DNA of 64,000 bases from DATAZK01 sp965199805 (GTDB taxonomy: Bacteria; Actinomycetota; Actinomycetes; Frankiales; Frankiaceae). Position numbers and translations under genes: made by a program. The stretch is taken from assembly GCA_965199805.1 (NCBI GenBank), contig CBDATO010000001.1:2728001-2792000 (forward strand), in the 5' to 3' direction. The stretch's first letter is position 1. Each line of letters starts with the position of its first letter. Shown here one piece after another: positions 61,543 through 64,000 of the stretch. The notes beneath the pieces were generated by a model, which saw nothing but the letters and a program-made list of their open reading frames with translations, was not told the origin of the DNA and ran no database searches.

Positions 61543-62003
61543 TTAGTCCTCTTTGACCAGCGCGATCAGGTGCTCGGCGACCAGCCCAGCCGGGGGGCCT
61601 CGATCTTGGGGCAGGTGTCCATCGCCACCAGCAGGCCGGCGTCGTGAGCCCGCTCGGCGGCCGCGTCGTCGACGACCCCGAGCTGCAGCCACACGGCCTT
61701 CGCGCCCGCGGCGATCGCCTCGTCGACGTGCTCGCCGGCCTGGTCGCTTCGCCGGAAGATGTCGACCACGTCGATCGGGAACGGCACGTCGGCCAGCGAC
61801 GCGTAACCCGGCTCGCCATGCACGGCGACGGCACCCGGGTTGATCGGCGCGATGCGCCGGCCCTTCGCCTGCAGCCAGTGCGCGACCTCGTACGCGGGGC
61901 GGGACGGGTTGTCGGACAACCCGATCACCGCCCAGACCGGCAGGTCGAGCATGGTGCGGATGGCGTCGGGGTCGTTGACCGGAGCAGCGGTCGGCGAGGT
62001 CAT
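61543..62003 (-). CDS. CoA-binding protein (YccU-like), frameshifted tail
   Basis: A Rossmann CoA-binding protein with ATG 62003 (MTSPTAAPVND): WAVIGLSDNPSRPAYEVAHWLQAKGRRIAPINP, ADVPFPIDVVDIFRRSDQAGEHVDEAI, VWLQLGVVDDAAAERAHDAGL and MDTCPKIEAPRLG. The direct reading then ends WSPST with a stop at 61566 (145 residues). One base further, LVAEHLIALVKED runs to a stop at 61543. RLGL is the family ending (E. coli YccU ...PRLGLAK), so a C is probably missing in GGC(C)TGG near 61586-61590. The corrected protein has 153 residues. Confidence 0.8.
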
Positions 62004-62005
62004 GC

Positions 62006-63328
62006 TTACGGCCTGCCCAGCGCCCGGTAGACCCATCCAGCGCCGCGCCAGGCTTCGGCGTCGAGAGCGTTGCGGCCGTCGACGATGCGCTTGAGCGCGA
62101 CGACCTCGGAGAGTGCCGCCGGGTCCATGGTGCGGAACTCCTTCCACTCGGTCAGGTGCAGCACCACGTGGGCGCCGCTCGCTGCTTCGAGGGCCGAGTC
62201 GCAGTAGGTCAGCTCGGGATGGATGCGCGCCGCGTTCGCATTGGCCTGCGGGTCGTACACGCGCACCTCGGCACCCTGCAGGTGGATGGCCTTGGAGACG
62301 TCGAGGGCGGGTGAGTCGCGTACGTCGTCGGAGTTGGGCTTGAAGGCGGCGCCCAGCACACCGACCTTGACCCCGCCGCTGAACGAACCGCCGGTCAGCT
62401 CGCGGGCCAGGTCGACCATGCGGGTTCGGCGGCGCATGTTGATCGCGTCGACCTCGCGCAGGAAGGACAACGCCTGATCGACGCCGAGCTCGCCGGCGCG
62501 GGCCATGAACGCGCGGATGTCCTTGGGCAGGCAGCCACCGCCGAAGCCGAGGCCAGCATGCAGGAAGCGGCCGCCGATGCGGGTGTCGTACGAGAGCGCC
62601 TGCGACAACTGCTTGACGTCGGCGCCGGTCGCCTCACACACCTCGGCCATCGCGTTGATGAACGAGATCTTGGTGGCGAGGAACGCGTTGGCGGCGACCT
62701 TGACCAGCTCGGCGGTGGCGAAGTCGGTGACGACCATCGGGATGTCGGCCGCGAGCAGCGGGCCGTAGACCTCGCGCAGCACGGCCTCGCCGCGGCCGCC
62801 GGGGTTGACGCCCACGACGAGCCGGTCGGGCGTGAGCGTGTCCTGCACGGCCCAGCCCTCACGCAGGAACTCCGGGTTCCAGGCCACCTCGACGCCCTCG
62901 GGGCCTTCCTCGAGGATCCACGCCTCGAGCCGGCGGGCCGTACCGGCGGGCACGGTGGACTTGCCGACGAAGACCGCCCCCGGTCGCAGGTACGGGATGA
63001 GGCTGCGGGTAGCGGCGTCGACATAGGTCATGTCGGCGGCGAACTCGCCCTTCTTCTGCGGGGTGCCGACGCACAGGAAGTGCACGTCACCGAAGGCGCC
63101 GGCCTCCTCGTACGAGGTGGTGAAGCGCAGCCGGCCCGACGCGACGTGCTTGGCCAGCAGCTCGTCGAGGCCGGGCTCGTAGAAGGGGATCTTGCCCTCG
63201 GAGAGCAGATCGACCTTGGCCTTGTCGACGTCGAGGCCGAGCACCTCGAATCCGAGCTCGGCCATGCAGGCGGCGTGCGTCGCACCGAGATAACCGGTGC
63301 CGAGGACGGTGACCCGGAGGGCGCTCAT
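62006..63328 (-). CDS. UDP-glucose 6-dehydrogenase
   Basis: 440 residues, ATG 63328. It oxidises UDP-glucose to UDP-glucuronate with 2 NAD+. The N-terminal NAD motif is VLGTGYLGATHAACMAELG near 7. The catalytic Cys is in GFGGGCLPKDI near 262, in the helix-linked central domain. A C-terminal NAD-type domain has KVGVLGAAFKPNSDDVRDSPA near 327. It lies 2 bp from the CoA-binding gene, so the two may be co-transcribed. It could supply sugar for capsule or wall polymer made with the LCP and flippase genes. Confidence 0.92.
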   Translation of the reverse strand: MSALRVTVLGTGYLGATHAACMAELGFEVLGLDVDKAKVDLLSEGKIPFYEPGLDELLAKHVASGRLRFTTSYEEAGAFGDVHFLCVGTPQKKGEFAADMTYVDAATRSLIPYLRPGAVFVGKSTVPAGTARRLEAWILEEGPEGVEVAWNPEFLREGWAVQDTLTPDRLVVGVNPGGRGEAVLREVYGPLLAADIPMVVTDFATAELVKVAANAFLATKISFINAMAEVCEATGADVKQLSQALSYDTRIGGRFLHAGLGFGGGCLPKDIRAFMARAGELGVDQALSFLREVDAINMRRRTRMVDLARELTGGSFSGGVKVGVLGAAFKPNSDDVRDSPALDVSKAIHLQGAEVRVYDPQANANAARIHPELTYCDSALEAASGAHVVLHLTEWKEFRTMDPAALSEVVALKRIVDGRNALDAEAWRGAGWVYRALGRP

Positions 63329-63355
63329 GTGGGAACGGTATCGGGCGCTGCTACC

Positions 63356-63361
63356 TACAGT
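63356..63361 (+). promoter_or_regulatory. -10 box, leaderless
   Basis: TACAGT is followed by 6 nt and the ATG at 63368. There is no ribosome site. Confidence 0.45.
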
Positions 63362-63367
63362 GGTCGG

Positions 63368-64000
63368 ATGGACGCGCCAGTCGGCACCTATCTGCTTTCC
63401 GAGGAGCACGACCTGCTCCGCCAGACCGTGCGCCAGCTGGCCGCGGACAAGATCGCCCCCCGCGCGGCCGAGATCGACGCGACCGGCGAGTACCCCTGGG
63501 ACGTCCACGAGGCGATGAAGGCGGCCGACCTGCTGGCGCTGCACGTGCCCGAGGAGTACGGCGGCGCCGGCGCCGACAAGATCGCGCATTGCATCGTCGT
63601 CGAGGAGATCGCCCGCATCGACGCGTCGTGCTCGCTGATCCCGATGGGCAACAAGCTCGGCACGACCGGCCTGATCCTGTCCGGCTCGGACGAGCTCAAG
63701 CAGCGCTACCTGCCGGTCGTCGCCCGCGGCGAGGCAACCTTCTCGTACGCCCTCTCCGAGCGCGAGGCCGGCAGCGACGCGGCGGCGATGAAGACCCGCG
63801 CGGTGGCCGACGGCGACGCGTACGTGCTCAACGGCAGCAAGATGTGGATCACCAACGCGGGCGTGAGCACGCACTACACGGTGATGGCGGTGACCGAGCC
63901 CGGTGCGGGCGCCCGCGGGATCAGCGCTTTCGTCGTGCACGCCGACGACCCCGGCTTCTCGGTGGGGGAGAAGGAACGCAAGATGGGCATCCACGGCTCA
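63368..64000 (+). CDS. acyl-CoA dehydrogenase (FadE25-like), partial
   Basis: The first 211 codons are present, and the gene runs past the right edge. It reads MDAPVGTYLLSEEHDLLRQTVRQLAADKIAPR. HVPEEYGGAGADKIAHCIVVEEIARIDAS and the FAD-contact motif YALSEREAGSDAAAMKT resemble mycobacterial FadE25. WITNAGVSTHYTVMA follows. The catalytic Glu is beyond the window. It is divergent from ugd across 39 bp. Confidence 0.87.
   Translation, partial: MDAPVGTYLLSEEHDLLRQTVRQLAADKIAPRAAEIDATGEYPWDVHEAMKAADLLALHVPEEYGGAGADKIAHCIVVEEIARIDASCSLIPMGNKLGTTGLILSGSDELKQRYLPVVARGEATFSYALSEREAGSDAAAMKTRAVADGDAYVLNGSKMWITNAGVSTHYTVMAVTEPGAGARGISAFVVHADDPGFSVGEKERKMGIHGS

Overview
The window is GC-rich, densely packed actinobacterial chromosome. 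Many genes start with GTG, and several start codons sit 6-7 bases after a TANNNT -10 box, as in leaderless mRNAs. The gene content fits a mycothiol- and F420-using actinomycete related to the mycobacterial/Frankia side of the class: an MshC-like ligase, an F420-type luciferase-family oxidoreductase, CysO/Mec/CysM, GAF-ANTAR regulators and a DUF222 HNH gene. I cannot name a genus. There is no rRNA, no CRISPR array, no transposase and one tRNA (Leu, UAG).

Layout. 1-0.8 kb: partial DUF222/HNH gene on the minus strand whose start codon lies inside a perfect SOS box. 0.9-3.6: copper proteins CopC and CopD-CtaG. 3.6-10.8: a short-chain dehydrogenase, then an acyl-CoA catabolic cluster (LLM oxidoreductase, acyl-CoA ligase, small protein, crotonase, class III CoA-transferase, acyl-CoA dehydrogenase) with a striking 134-bp nested inverted repeat before the dehydrogenase. 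10.8-12.9: membrane GGDEF-EAL protein. 13.0-17.9: branched-chain amino-acid type ABC transporter (livG-livF-livH-livM-livK) in which livH and livM each contain a frameshift. 17.9-23.0: flippase, an A-T-TE non-ribosomal peptide synthetase-like enzyme and an LCP protein. 23-30: Gfo/Idh/MocA oxidoreductase, Nudix hydrolase, LLM oxidoreductase and a three-subunit molybdenum hydroxylase. 30-34: MscS, beta-lactamase-fold hydrolase, MshC-like ligase, MscL, SDR.

34.0-41.6 kb reproduces a block known from Mycobacterium tuberculosis (Rv1330c to Rv1341): pncB, clpS, DUF2017, mec, cysO, cysM, murI, Rv1339-like hydrolase, rph and an XTP pyrophosphatase, with an NrtR-type Nudix regulator coupled to pncB. 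41.6-48.8: LCP protein, sugar porter, epoxide hydrolase, membrane protein, SDR, DUF2218 protein and a PadR regulator with a likely operator. 48.9-50.7 holds small orphan genes and a truncated sulfotransferase.

50.7-57.5 kb is the most unusual part. Four GAF-ANTAR proteins surround a large catalase and two paralogous small membrane proteins. Two of the GAF-ANTAR genes share a promoter and a non-coding leader of about 100 nt that is better conserved than the genes and keeps its stems while loops and spacers change. This is a candidate structured RNA controlled by ANTAR proteins. 57.6-64: tRNA-Leu, Bcp peroxiredoxin, Ser/Thr kinase, GtrA protein, beta-carbonic anhydrase, CoA-binding protein (frameshifted tail), UDP-glucose dehydrogenase and a partial acyl-CoA dehydrogenase.
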